Assembly (NCBI RefSeq): GCF_017874375.1
Contig: NZ_JAGGLK010000003.1
Coordinates: 533,169-597,168 of the forward strand
Reading direction: 5' to 3'
DNA: 64,000 bases
Source: Methanohalophilus levihalophilus
GTDB taxonomy: Archaea; Halobacteriota; Methanosarcinia; Methanosarcinales; Methanosarcinaceae
Shown: one piece after another, positions 8,170 through 15,571 of the stretch
How positions within the stretch are numbered: the first letter of the stretch is position 1
How the letters are laid out: each line of letters begins with the position of its first letter
Translations under genes and position numbers: made by a program
Notes under the pieces: generated by a model
What the model was told of the DNA's origin: nothing
Seen by the model: the letters and a program-made list of their open reading frames with translations, nothing else
Database searches by the model: none

Positions 8170-8664
8170 TTATTTTGGTCTGTATCTCATCGCCGCAATA
8201 GCGCCTATTATCAAAAGACCTCCTGCCAAGATCATTAAATATGTGTTATCCAGAGTTTGCTGATTAGTATTAGTTGAAATATCAAGATCAATTGTGTTCC
8301 CAGGTCTTGCGTTTTGGAATTCATTTTCTTCAGTGTCAGCTTCGACTCCATCGATATAGATTTTTATTTTCTCATAGTCATCCTGCCCGGAAGTTATCAG
8401 GAGCCTGTTAGTGGGAAGATCGCCATACAAACCTTCTGTGCTTATTGTGGTTGAGCCTACGATCCTGTCGTCAATCATTGCGACAACTTCTGAACCGATT
8501 TCTGCGGGTTCTCCGTTTACAGTTGCACTGCCCTTGAGTATCAAAGGCATTATCGGGGTTGCTTCTTCTGCAGCCATTGCAGTTGGTATTGCCAATACGG
8601 CAAATAAGAGCAAGAACGCCTGTAGGACTATTTTCAGTTTATGATGGACCTGAGTATGATTCAT
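8170..8664 (-). CDS. anchored surface protein, short paralog
   Basis: A 164-residue protein with a signal peptide (residues 10-31, QAFLLLFAVLAIPTAMA), an extracellular domain of about 85 residues, and a C-terminal membrane span ending in RYRPK. The domain (GSATVNGEPAEIGSEV, STEGLYGDLPTNRLLITS) is a beta-rich module found repeatedly in surface proteins of Methanosarcinales; it resembles carbohydrate-binding or adhesion modules but no function is proven. It is a paralog of the gene ending at 8755, from which it is separated by a strong hairpin. Ribosome site GAGG precedes ATG 8664. Confidence 0.75.
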   Translation of the reverse strand: MNHTQVHHKLKIVLQAFLLLFAVLAIPTAMAAEEATPIMPLILKGSATVNGEPAEIGSEVVAMIDDRIVGSTTISTEGLYGDLPTNRLLITSGQDDYEKIKIYIDGVEADTEENEFQNARPGNTIDLDISTNTNQQTLDNTYLMILAGGLLIIGAIAAMRYRPK

Positions 8665-8683
8665 AATTATCCTCTACGGGTTT

Positions 8684-8720
8684 GGAAGATGTACAGGTAG
8701 ATTTTCCTGCAACATCTTCC
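8684..8720 (-). promoter_or_regulatory. intercistronic hairpin
   Basis: GGAAGATGT (8684-8692) pairs with ACATCTTCC (8712-8720) and inside it CAGG (8694-8697) pairs with CCTG (8706-8709), giving 13 base pairs with a small internal loop. It lies just before the ribosome site of the 8170-8664 gene. There is no U-run, so mRNA processing, stabilisation or attenuation is more likely than termination. Confidence 0.6.
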
Positions 8721-8754
8721 TGATCTCAGAAGCTTTGTTGTTGTATCACTTTTT

Positions 8755-9441
8755 TCAGTTCTTCCTGTGTTTCACAAGTACCACTATTCCAATCAGTGAA
8801 ACCAGTATTAGTCCAAAGAGTCCACTTACAACTGCAGATGATTCTGCGTCGGCGGATGGGCTACTACCAATTGTAGTATCTCCAGCTCCAGCTTCATCTC
8901 CTGCAAAAGCTGTGCTTTCAAATGATTCTACTTCACTAGGCGTTGCATCTGAGCTGCCAGTTCCCATACTTCCAAATGATGAAGAAGATGAACTGCTGGT
9001 TGTGGCTTCAGTGGTGCTTGTTGTGGTTGTTCCACCGCTTGAAGCCGCTGATGCATCGGCGCTCAGGCTGGTTGAAATGGTGTCTCCTGGTGCTGCATTG
9101 GTTAAGTCTATAAGATCTGTTTCTACTCCATTAACGTAGAATTTGAGGTTTTGATAGTCATCGGGTTCGGAAGTTATTAGCAGCCGGTTGTTAGGTGCAT
9201 CTCCGAATATTCCTTCAGATTCTACAGTTGTCATTCCAACTGTTTTATCCCCAAGTTTAACTGTGATCTCAGTTCCCACAGGTGCTGCCTCTCCACCGAT
9301 TGTAATATCTCCTTCCGCAATGATTGGGAATGATGGGGCGGATTCTGAAGCCGCGCCTACAGGGATCGTTGCTATTGCAAACAATAAAATGAATGCCTGT
9401 AAGATTATTGTGTATTTTGAAAAGCTCCCTTTCTTGATCAT
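8755..9441 (-). CDS. anchored surface protein with Ser/Thr stalk
   Basis: A 228-residue exported protein: signal peptide (residues 8-30), a beta-rich module paralogous to the next gene (GDITIGGEAAPVGTEI, ESEGIFGDAPNNRLLITS), a stalk of about 70 residues very rich in Ser, Thr, Gly and Ala (about 130-200) that is a likely O-glycosylated spacer, and a C-terminal membrane span ending in KHRKN. The layout is that of a cell-surface protein held off the membrane by a glycosylated stem. AGGGTGAT precedes ATG 9441. A hairpin terminator separates it from the repeat protein upstream. Confidence 0.78.
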   Translation of the reverse strand: MIKKGSFSKYTIILQAFILLFAIATIPVGAASESAPSFPIIAEGDITIGGEAAPVGTEITVKLGDKTVGMTTVESEGIFGDAPNNRLLITSEPDDYQNLKFYVNGVETDLIDLTNAAPGDTISTSLSADASAASSGGTTTTSTTEATTSSSSSSSFGSMGTGSSDATPSEVESFESTAFAGDEAGAGDTTIGSSPSADAESSAVVSGLFGLILVSLIGIVVLVKHRKN

Positions 9442-9460
9442 GTAATCACCCTTTATTAAA

Positions 9461-9489
9461 ATAAAAAAAGGTGAGTAAAAAACTCACCT
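9461..9489 (-). terminator. intrinsic-type terminator after repeat protein
   Basis: Read on the minus strand: AGGTGAGT, loop TTTTT, ACTCACCT, then TTTTTTTAT. The stem (9482-9489 with 9469-9476) is a perfect eight-base inverted repeat followed by a seven-T run, placed 34 bases after the stop at 9523. This is an unusually bacterial-looking terminator for an archaeon. Confidence 0.75.
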
Positions 9490-9522
9490 GAATGTTTTAT
9501 TCTTTGTTTCCAGCTCCTCCGG

Positions 9523-11604
9523 TTATCCCACAAGTGTGTCTTCCTGGGTCAGGTATACCCAGAAACCATCGAATGGGCTAACTTCAAAGATATCTGTTCC
9601 GACGTGGTTTCCAGCAATGACGCCTGTTTCACCATTGTGGCCTATCTGTTCATAGGTCATGTTAGCAGGATCATACGGACCTTTGATCGTAGTGTAAGAC
9701 TCGTCGATTGAACTTAGTGCCAACTCAGCTGGCAGGGTAGTCATTGCATCGCTGTAACCGATTGCATTCCATCCTGCACACAGTGTCTTGGTAGGTGGTA
9801 CTGTTGGTACCATTGGTTCAAGAACATCGAGTGTTATTACCTGATCTTCAGTCTCGTCGCTTTCAATCCAGTAGCCGCACAGTGGATCCAAGGTGGTTGG
9901 TATCTCCCACATGCCTGAACAATTGTCGTATGAAGCATTGTAGTACATGATTGTACTGTAGTTGATGTCCGCAAGGACAAATTCAACAGTGCTGTTGTTC
10001 AGGTAATATGGTACTGATATGAAGTTCCATCCTTCCTCGATCACAATACCTTCTGGTTCTTCTGGAGGCTCAACTGGCTCCTCGACAACTTCCATCTGGG
10101 TTTCGCAGTCAATTGGCTGTAGGCCAGGTGCTGCTACATTCAGATCGAATACACCGTCGAAGTCGTATGTTCCGAGTGCTGCATCGCCTGGGATTGTGAC
10201 ATCGTATGTGAACTGGTTGTCACCAGGTGCTGCTCCAGAGTTTGTCCAGCCGACTGTGTTATCATCGACGACAAATCCACCATCAGATGGGTTGCTTACT
10301 ACCCACCCTGCAGGTACATTATCCTCGAGTACAGTCTTGTCAGCACCGTCCAGTGTAATGTCCAGTTTCACAGTAATTGTGTCACCTGGGTTTGCAGTTG
10401 CCGGAAGGTCTCTGCATACATTTGGTTCTCCACCATTTTGTGCTGCCTCGACATCCATCTGAGTTTCGCAGTCAATTGGCTGTAGGCCAGGTGCTGCTAC
10501 ATTCAGATCGAATACACCGTCGAAGTCATATGTTCCTGGTGCTGCATCGCCTGGGATTGTGACATCGTATGTGAACTGGTTGTCACCAGGTGCTGCTCCA
10601 GAGTTTGTCCAGCCGACTGTGTTATCATCGACGACAAATCCACCATCAGATGGGTTGCTTACTACCCACCCTGCAGGTACATTATCCTCGATTACAGTCT
10701 TGTCAGCACCGTCCAGTGTAATGTCCAGTTTCACAGTAATTGTGTCACCTGGGTTTGCAGTTGCCGGAAGGTCTCTGCATACATTTGGTTCTCCACCATT
10801 TTGTGCTGCCTCGACATCCATCTGAGTTTCGCAGTCAATTGCCTGTAATCCAGGTGCTGCTACGTTCAGATCGAATACACCGTCGAAGTCATATGTTCCT
10901 GGTGCTGCTGCGCCTGGAATTGTGACATCGTATGTGAACTGGTTGTCACCAGGTGCTGCTCCAGAGTTTGTCCAGCCGACTGTGTTATCATCGACGACAA
11001 ATCCACCATCAGATGGGTTGCTTACTACCCACCCTGCAGGTACATTATCCTCGATTACAGTCTTGTCAGCACCGTCCAGTGTAATGTCCAGTTTCACAGT
11101 AATTGTGTCACCTGGGTTTGCAGTTGCCGGAAGGTCTCTGCATACATTTGGTTCTCCACCATTTTGTGCTGCCTCGACATCCATCTGAGTTTCGCAGTCA
11201 ATTGCCTGTAATCCAGGTGCTGCTACGTTCAGATCGAATACACCGTCGAAGTCGTATGTTCCTGGTGCTGCATCGCCTGGAATTGTGACATCGTATGTGA
11301 ACTGGTTGTCACCAGGTGCTGCTCCAGAGTTTGTCCAGCCGACTGTGTTATCATCGACGACAAATCCACCATCTGATGGGTTGCTTACTACCCACCCTGC
11401 AGGTACATTATCCTCGATTACAGTCTTGTCAGCACCGTCCAGTGTAATGTCCAGTTTCACAGTAATTGTGTCACCTGGGTTTGCACTTGCGGGGAGATCC
11501 CTGCAGACATTTGGATCTGCTGCTGCCGCTGAGACCATTGCGAGTGTCACTAGGCATACTAAACCTATGACTCCAAACAATTGGATACATTTTGGTATTT
11601 TCAT
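9523..11604 (-). CDS. repeat-rich secreted surface protein
   Basis: A 693-residue exported protein. After a signal peptide (residues 1-29) come four near-identical 121-residue repeats (about 30-514) with motifs PGDTITVKLDITLDG, DNVPAGWVVSNPSDGG and TFDYDVTIPG-like strands; each has a conserved pair of cysteines (NVCRDLP, IDCETQM). The C-terminal 180 residues carry two EGWNFISVPYY / CAGWNAIGYSD halves, a module seen in many methanogen surface proteins. No membrane anchor or CTERM tail is visible, so it is secreted or held by other proteins. GGGGGG precedes ATG 11604. Probably structural or adhesive; no enzyme motif seen. Confidence 0.82.
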   Translation of the reverse strand: MKIPKCIQLFGVIGLVCLVTLAMVSAAAADPNVCRDLPASANPGDTITVKLDITLDGADKTVIEDNVPAGWVVSNPSDGGFVVDDNTVGWTNSGAAPGDNQFTYDVTIPGDAAPGTYDFDGVFDLNVAAPGLQAIDCETQMDVEAAQNGGEPNVCRDLPATANPGDTITVKLDITLDGADKTVIEDNVPAGWVVSNPSDGGFVVDDNTVGWTNSGAAPGDNQFTYDVTIPGAAAPGTYDFDGVFDLNVAAPGLQAIDCETQMDVEAAQNGGEPNVCRDLPATANPGDTITVKLDITLDGADKTVIEDNVPAGWVVSNPSDGGFVVDDNTVGWTNSGAAPGDNQFTYDVTIPGDAAPGTYDFDGVFDLNVAAPGLQPIDCETQMDVEAAQNGGEPNVCRDLPATANPGDTITVKLDITLDGADKTVLEDNVPAGWVVSNPSDGGFVVDDNTVGWTNSGAAPGDNQFTYDVTIPGDAALGTYDFDGVFDLNVAAPGLQPIDCETQMEVVEEPVEPPEEPEGIVIEEGWNFISVPYYLNNSTVEFVLADINYSTIMYYNASYDNCSGMWEIPTTLDPLCGYWIESDETEDQVITLDVLEPMVPTVPPTKTLCAGWNAIGYSDAMTTLPAELALSSIDESYTTIKGPYDPANMTYEQIGHNGETGVIAGNHVGTDIFEVSPFDGFWVYLTQEDTLVG
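10066..11517 (-). repeat. four tandem 363-bp coding repeats
   Basis: Four in-frame units of exactly 363 bp encode residues about 30-514 of the surface protein. Landmarks such as ATCGTATGTGAACTGG recur at 10201, 10564, 10927 and 11290. The copies differ at only a few scattered positions, so they arose by recent amplification or are kept alike by gene conversion. The copy nearest the C-terminus has the most changes. Confidence 0.9.
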
Positions 11605-11618
11605 ATTGAACCCCCCAT

Positions 11619-11659
11619 AAATTGAATGGGAGAGATTTTCATCTCTCTACACTCAATTT
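11619..11659 (-). promoter_or_regulatory. intercistronic hairpin between two surface genes
   Basis: GAGAGAT (11630-11636) pairs with ATCTCTC (11641-11647) around a TTTC loop, and AAATTGA (11619-11625) pairs with TCAATTT (11653-11659) outside it. It fills the 61-base gap between the 723-residue and 693-residue protein genes, just before the GGGGGG ribosome site. No U-run follows. Confidence 0.6.
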
Positions 11660-11665
11660 ACAAGT

Positions 11666-13837
11666 TTACTCGCAATATGATCCTGTGCGGTACATGTCGA
11701 TTACAGCGTTCACATCACTGATTGTCATGCCGCCGGCTGTGCGGTAGTTGTCTATTATTGTATTGACATCTTCAATGTCGATCTGTTGGTTGTCATTGGT
11801 GTCATATGGGCATTCTGGTTCCTGTGGATCTTCTCCGTTTGCTTCACCAATAAGTTCTGGTGGAACAAAGAGCCTGATGTCTCCATGGGTGACGAAGTAG
11901 TTGTCTCTCTCATGGCTGTCGATAAGCTTCAGGTAGAGCACATCAACACAGGTCCAGTCTCTGCTGCAGTCGTTGTCGAAGAGGTACACTTCGAATCCAC
12001 TGGATGGTACAACGCCGAGAAGATCTCTGTCAGAGCTCATGAGTGCTCCATCAGCTGGAAGCATTTCATCTCCTTTGTCTCCTTCATGCTGGTCTCCTAC
12101 CTTGGTGTTGTTGAAGTAGAACCATTCACCGTCGATTGCAACATCGGTCAGCCTGACATCACCGGTTGATACATCATCACTGCCGTCCATGTCAATGTAT
12201 GCGTTATCATCGTCACTGAATACTCCATCGTTGTCTTTGTCAACGAATTTGATCCATGCGTAGTCAGTGAACATGTAGGTAAGTGCATACTCGACATCAA
12301 TGTCACAGGATGTTACCTTTGTACCACAGTATGGCCATTCCTCGAGTCCGTACCATGGGCTGACTGGGTCATTTACAGGTACATAGAGTCTGAGGTCACC
12401 AACAGTTACAGCGTGGTCATAGTTCTTCTTGTCGACAATCTGCTGTAGGTAGAGTTTGTCTGGACAGGTCCAGTCTCCACTGCAGTCAGAGTCGATGTAT
12501 CCAAGAAGTTCGTTAAGTGCTGTGTAGTCTCCTCCGTCCCTGACTCCATCGGTGTCAAGAAGTCCGAAGAGATCGTCACCAACATCGACATCGTTGGAAG
12601 CAACAACTGACCATGCAGCGTATACGAATGGGTCTTCGAATCCCTGTTCGTAAACTGAGACTTCAACAAGCCTGATGTCTCCTGGGGTTACAACATTATC
12701 GTCTGTGAGGTCGATGTAAACTGCATCTCCAAGAGTGTATCCTACAAGACCATCGGTTTCAGCATACCTGACGATTGTCTGGTCTGCAGTTGTAAGTTCA
12801 TGTCCGAGGTCGAATCTGTTGGAAGGTACTACCTTACTGTTTGGTGGGTAGTGTGTAGAAACTTCTGTCAGCCTGATGTCACCAAGGGATACGCGGTTGT
12901 CGCTATCCATATCTACATAGACTTCAGTTGGAATACCGTCAATTACTCCGTGAGTGTAGTATGCAAGCTGAGCATTCAGGTTCTTCATAAGAAGATAGGT
13001 TGCGTCGTGGTCACCCTGGATGACTTTTGTACCACATTCTGGGATACATGGGTCATCTGCTGGAATGAATACCCTGGTGTCACCGATTGTGACTTTCATA
13101 TCCATCCACCAGGACTCGGAATCATGAGGCTGGATGAGGTAAACCTTGTCGTCTTTGTTGTATGTGTCACTGTTGTCAGCATCGACGTAGTGGATAAGTT
13201 CACTGGCTGAACCACTGCTAATAGTTGTAAGTTCTGTGCCTACTGCAGGGTGGCTGAGAGTTACCCAGGTCCATGCCTGGCCGAGTTCTCCCTGTGTCAT
13301 GAAGAGTTCTAATTCTGCGACACCGTTGTTGTCTACAACAGTGTTAATGTCTGTTGCAGGAAGGTCGGTCTGGAGAATGTCGCCTGCTGAAATTACGTCG
13401 TTTCCATCAAGATCGTAGACAACACCATCTGTAAGATCATATTTACCGTTCTGGTTGAGATCAGCATATGAAATTGCACTGTTGTATTCTTCTACAATCA
13501 GGTTATTACCTTCTTTGTTGTCCTGATCACTTGGCATGATCTGGGTGTTAGGAAGATATTTGTCGTGGAAAATTGTAAGGCGGATATCATTTACTGTAAG
13601 GATTCTTTCATTGTTGGAGTTGAAATCAGGTTCAACATCAATGTAGAAATATCCGTCAATTGATTCTACAATCGTGGCGTTTGGCATATCAAACAACACG
13701 AAGGTTGTGTCTTTGTCACACTGCTCAACTGGTGTGCCACATGGCTCCCAGCAAGCTTTCACATCTTCTGCTGCAGCGGATACGCCAGCCATTGCAAGGC
13801 ATAACATAGCTACAACAAGGATTGTCTTAAATTGCAT
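11666..13837 (-). CDS. large secreted protein with calcium-loop repeats
   Basis: A 723-residue exported protein: signal peptide (residues 1-22), then three degenerate repeats of roughly 200-240 residues, each opening with a CGTxV-type motif and closing with GD(I/L/T)R(L/V)xVP, and two of them carrying DC(S)xDWTCxDxLYL. Calcium-loop motifs (DMDSDNRVSLGD, DKDNDGVFSDDD, DMDGSDDVSTGD) recur throughout. The last 50 residues look like a dockerin duplication (YDTNDNQQIDIEDVNTIID, then a second degenerate half). No membrane anchor is seen. The strong GGAGGT ribosome site, long structured leader and position suggest a major, calcium-stabilised envelope protein (inference). Confidence 0.8.
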   Translation of the reverse strand: MQFKTILVVAMLCLAMAGVSAAAEDVKACWEPCGTPVEQCDKDTTFVLFDMPNATIVESIDGYFYIDVEPDFNSNNERILTVNDIRLTIFHDKYLPNTQIMPSDQDNKEGNNLIVEEYNSAISYADLNQNGKYDLTDGVVYDLDGNDVISAGDILQTDLPATDINTVVDNNGVAELELFMTQGELGQAWTWVTLSHPAVGTELTTISSGSASELIHYVDADNSDTYNKDDKVYLIQPHDSESWWMDMKVTIGDTRVFIPADDPCIPECGTKVIQGDHDATYLLMKNLNAQLAYYTHGVIDGIPTEVYVDMDSDNRVSLGDIRLTEVSTHYPPNSKVVPSNRFDLGHELTTADQTIVRYAETDGLVGYTLGDAVYIDLTDDNVVTPGDIRLVEVSVYEQGFEDPFVYAAWSVVASNDVDVGDDLFGLLDTDGVRDGGDYTALNELLGYIDSDCSGDWTCPDKLYLQQIVDKKNYDHAVTVGDLRLYVPVNDPVSPWYGLEEWPYCGTKVTSCDIDVEYALTYMFTDYAWIKFVDKDNDGVFSDDDNAYIDMDGSDDVSTGDVRLTDVAIDGEWFYFNNTKVGDQHEGDKGDEMLPADGALMSSDRDLLGVVPSSGFEVYLFDNDCSRDWTCVDVLYLKLIDSHERDNYFVTHGDIRLFVPPELIGEANGEDPQEPECPYDTNDNQQIDIEDVNTIIDNYRTAGGMTISDVNAVIDMYRTGSYCE

Positions 13838-14050
13838 TCCTTTTTACCTCCAAATTGAGATTTTCTTTTCTTTTCAGAGCGGCCAAAAGGGATGCAGTTT
13901 ACCCGGACAGTTTGTATGTCCTGGTGGAAGGCCATTTATAGATCTCCCATGAGGAGAGATACATCACAGACAGTATTAACTCTCGTACCATACCACTTTA
14001 CGATAGTCAAACCGTCCGGGTACCACCACCATACCCTTACCACTTCCAAT
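13838..14050 (-). promoter_or_regulatory. long structured 5' leader
   Basis: The region between the predicted transcription start (near 14050) and ATG 13837 is about 210 bases and contains no gene. AAACCGTCCGGGTA (14009-14022) is complementary to TACCCGGACAGTTT (13900-13913) except at one position, giving a 13-of-14 long-range helix. Inside it a hairpin pairs ATCTC/GAGAT around 13940-13960. The GGAGGT ribosome site lies outside the helix, about 10 bases before the ATG. This is a candidate cis-regulatory or stabilising RNA. Confidence 0.5.
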
Positions 14051-14052
14051 AC

Positions 14053-14079
14053 TATCCTATCCAATGGATAGGATATAAA
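14053..14079 (-). promoter_or_regulatory. promoter with perfect palindromic operator
   Basis: TATCCTATCC (14053-14062), spacer AAT, GGATAGGATA (14066-14075) is a perfect ten-base inverted repeat. On the minus strand a TATA box TTTATAT (14073-14079) overlaps its edge, so the palindrome fills the space from the TATA box to the expected transcription start. A protein bound here would block the pre-initiation complex, so a repressor operator is the simplest reading. Confidence 0.6.
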
Positions 14080-14521
14080 CTTCTAAGAACTCGCAGTAAG
14101 TAGTGGTGATCAGGACTTTTAGTTAGTATGTTAATTACTCACATGTTGAACTTTCTATTTTTGATATGTACTGGCTCATGCCATTTTTATTGGCACAGTC
14201 ATATTTTATTAAATTAATGCAGTTTCGCAAAAGAGTTATTATGTTCCCGTGTAAAATCAAGGCAGTCTTTTTGGGAATTAAGTGTTCAGGATTTTTATAT
14301 TTTGAAATTGAATAATATTTCTTTAGATTGTGTTTTTCTGCATTGTCTTAATTTTTAGAAAAACTTTGTCAACAAAATGTGTTTAGAAGCAATGTTAAGG
14401 TGCGCTTAACTGCGCCTAATCGGGGGGTATTAACTTCTGATCCGGCTTCTTTTGAAAAAGGTATTTATTACTTGGAAAACAGAAAATTACCAGAACAAAT
14501 CAGTTTTGGTGGTGTATTAAT

Positions 14522-15022
14522 ATGGATGTAATTGAAGCTATTGAGAAGCGTATCAGTATCCGGAAATTTACTGATGCTGCTGTTCCCCTCAATATCATTG
14601 ACAGGATTCTTTCTGCCGGGATACAAGCACCAAATGCATTTAATAGTGAACCCTGGGAGTTCATATTGGTAAAAGAAGGGCCTGTGAAAGATGAACTCAT
14701 TTCAATGAGGCGAAAAATCCCTCCTCAGAAAACCGCTCTTGAAACAGCAGCGTTTGTAATCGTTGTATGCTACAACAATGAAATGGGTAACGAAGCTTTG
14801 AGTTCTGCCTATGCATGTGTGGAGAATATGCTCCTTGCAGCTACCTCTTTTGGTTTGGGTGCAGTTCCCCTGACTTTTCACGGAAAGAAAATCAGGGAAT
14901 TGCTCGAATTGCCGGAGGGGTTTGAAATTGCTTCAGTAATTCCTTTTGGATACCCGGCGGAATCTCCTGAGAAGCCCCTGCGTAAACCTGTTACTGAGAA
15001 ACTTCACATTGGTAAATTTTAA
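14522..15022 (+). CDS. nitroreductase family flavoprotein
   Basis: A 166-residue member of the FMN-dependent nitroreductase family, shorter than classical enzymes. Family signs are the N-terminal IEKRISIRKFTD (phosphate contacts to FMN), APNAFNSEPWEFILV (about residues 39-53) and the C-terminal VIPFGYPAESP. Such enzymes reduce nitro compounds, quinones or flavins with NAD(P)H; the physiological substrate is unknown. It opens a four-gene plus-strand group with a ferritin-like protein, FprA and a thioredoxin reductase subunit, so a role in oxygen or redox defence is likely by context. Confidence 0.87.
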   Translation: MDVIEAIEKRISIRKFTDAAVPLNIIDRILSAGIQAPNAFNSEPWEFILVKEGPVKDELISMRRKIPPQKTALETAAFVIVVCYNNEMGNEALSSAYACVENMLLAATSFGLGAVPLTFHGKKIRELLELPEGFEIASVIPFGYPAESPEKPLRKPVTEKLHIGKF

Positions 15023-15067
15023 TTAACTTAGCTGCTTATTGTACTTGCTATTTGGGAGTTGAACACA

Positions 15068-15553
15068 ATGAGTATGCTCGAAGATATTAACAAAGAACTT
15101 GATGCTTTGAAAACGATTGAGGCAGCTGTTGAAATGGCTATTTCCCTTGAGGATCAGGGTTGTGAATTTTACACTGAGAAGGCGGGAACTACCACAGAAG
15201 TGGCAATTAAGGAAATGTTTGAATACCTTGCAGATGAGGAAATCAAACATGCTGAGTACCTGCACAATTTCCTGAAGGAAAACAATATGGAAATTACAGT
15301 TTCCGAAACACCGAGCTTCACTCAGGCTCTTTCTGAAGAATTTTCAACCGGTAAAATGGATGAGGTTGGTATTCTTCTCGCAGCCCTGCGTTTTGAGAGG
15401 AAGAGTGAAGATTTCTATGCTGAACTCGCAAAAAGAAGCGATGATGAGGTACAGAAAAAGTTCTTTAAGAAACTCGCTGAAGTCGAACGTGGTCACTATG
15501 AGATCATTGACGGTCTTCTTGATATTTCAACTGGCTTCAGAATGCAGACATAA
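15068..15553 (+). CDS. rubrerythrin-like ferritin-fold protein
   Basis: A 161-residue four-helix diiron protein without a rubredoxin domain. Both ExxH ligand motifs are visible (EEIKHAEYL near residue 58 and EVERGHYEI near residue 141), with further glutamates in LEDQGCEFY and RFERKSEDFY, so the diiron site is complete. Proteins of this kind reduce peroxide or bind iron. I start at ATG 15068, nine bases after GGGAG; a TTG at 15059 abuts that site and is rejected. It sits between nitroreductase and FprA, which supports a peroxide-reducing role. Confidence 0.85.
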   Translation: MSMLEDINKELDALKTIEAAVEMAISLEDQGCEFYTEKAGTTTEVAIKEMFEYLADEEIKHAEYLHNFLKENNMEITVSETPSFTQALSEEFSTGKMDEVGILLAALRFERKSEDFYAELAKRSDDEVQKKFFKKLAEVERGHYEIIDGLLDISTGFRMQT

Positions 15554-15571
15554 CTTATTGGAGGCAAGTTT

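Larger units (their letters stand above)
13838..14521. other. 684-bp gap between divergent genes
   Basis: No protein gene found. It holds, from left to right, the structured leader and promoter of the minus-strand surface gene (to about 14080), an AT-rich stretch with no clear feature (14100-14390), a small hairpin around GGTGCGC...GCGCC (14399-14417), and a TATA-like TATTTATTA (14462-14469) for the nitroreductase gene. Confidence 0.6.

Noticed and set aside
10066..11517. Repeat array considered as CRISPR or satellite
   Set aside because: Units are 363 bp, contiguous, without spacers, and in frame with a signal-peptide protein, so they are coding domain repeats.
10559..11620. Long plus-strand frames of about 60-110 codons repeating every 363 bases
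   Set aside because: They are antisense shadows of the repeated surface-protein domain; they have no ribosome sites and repeat only because the DNA does.
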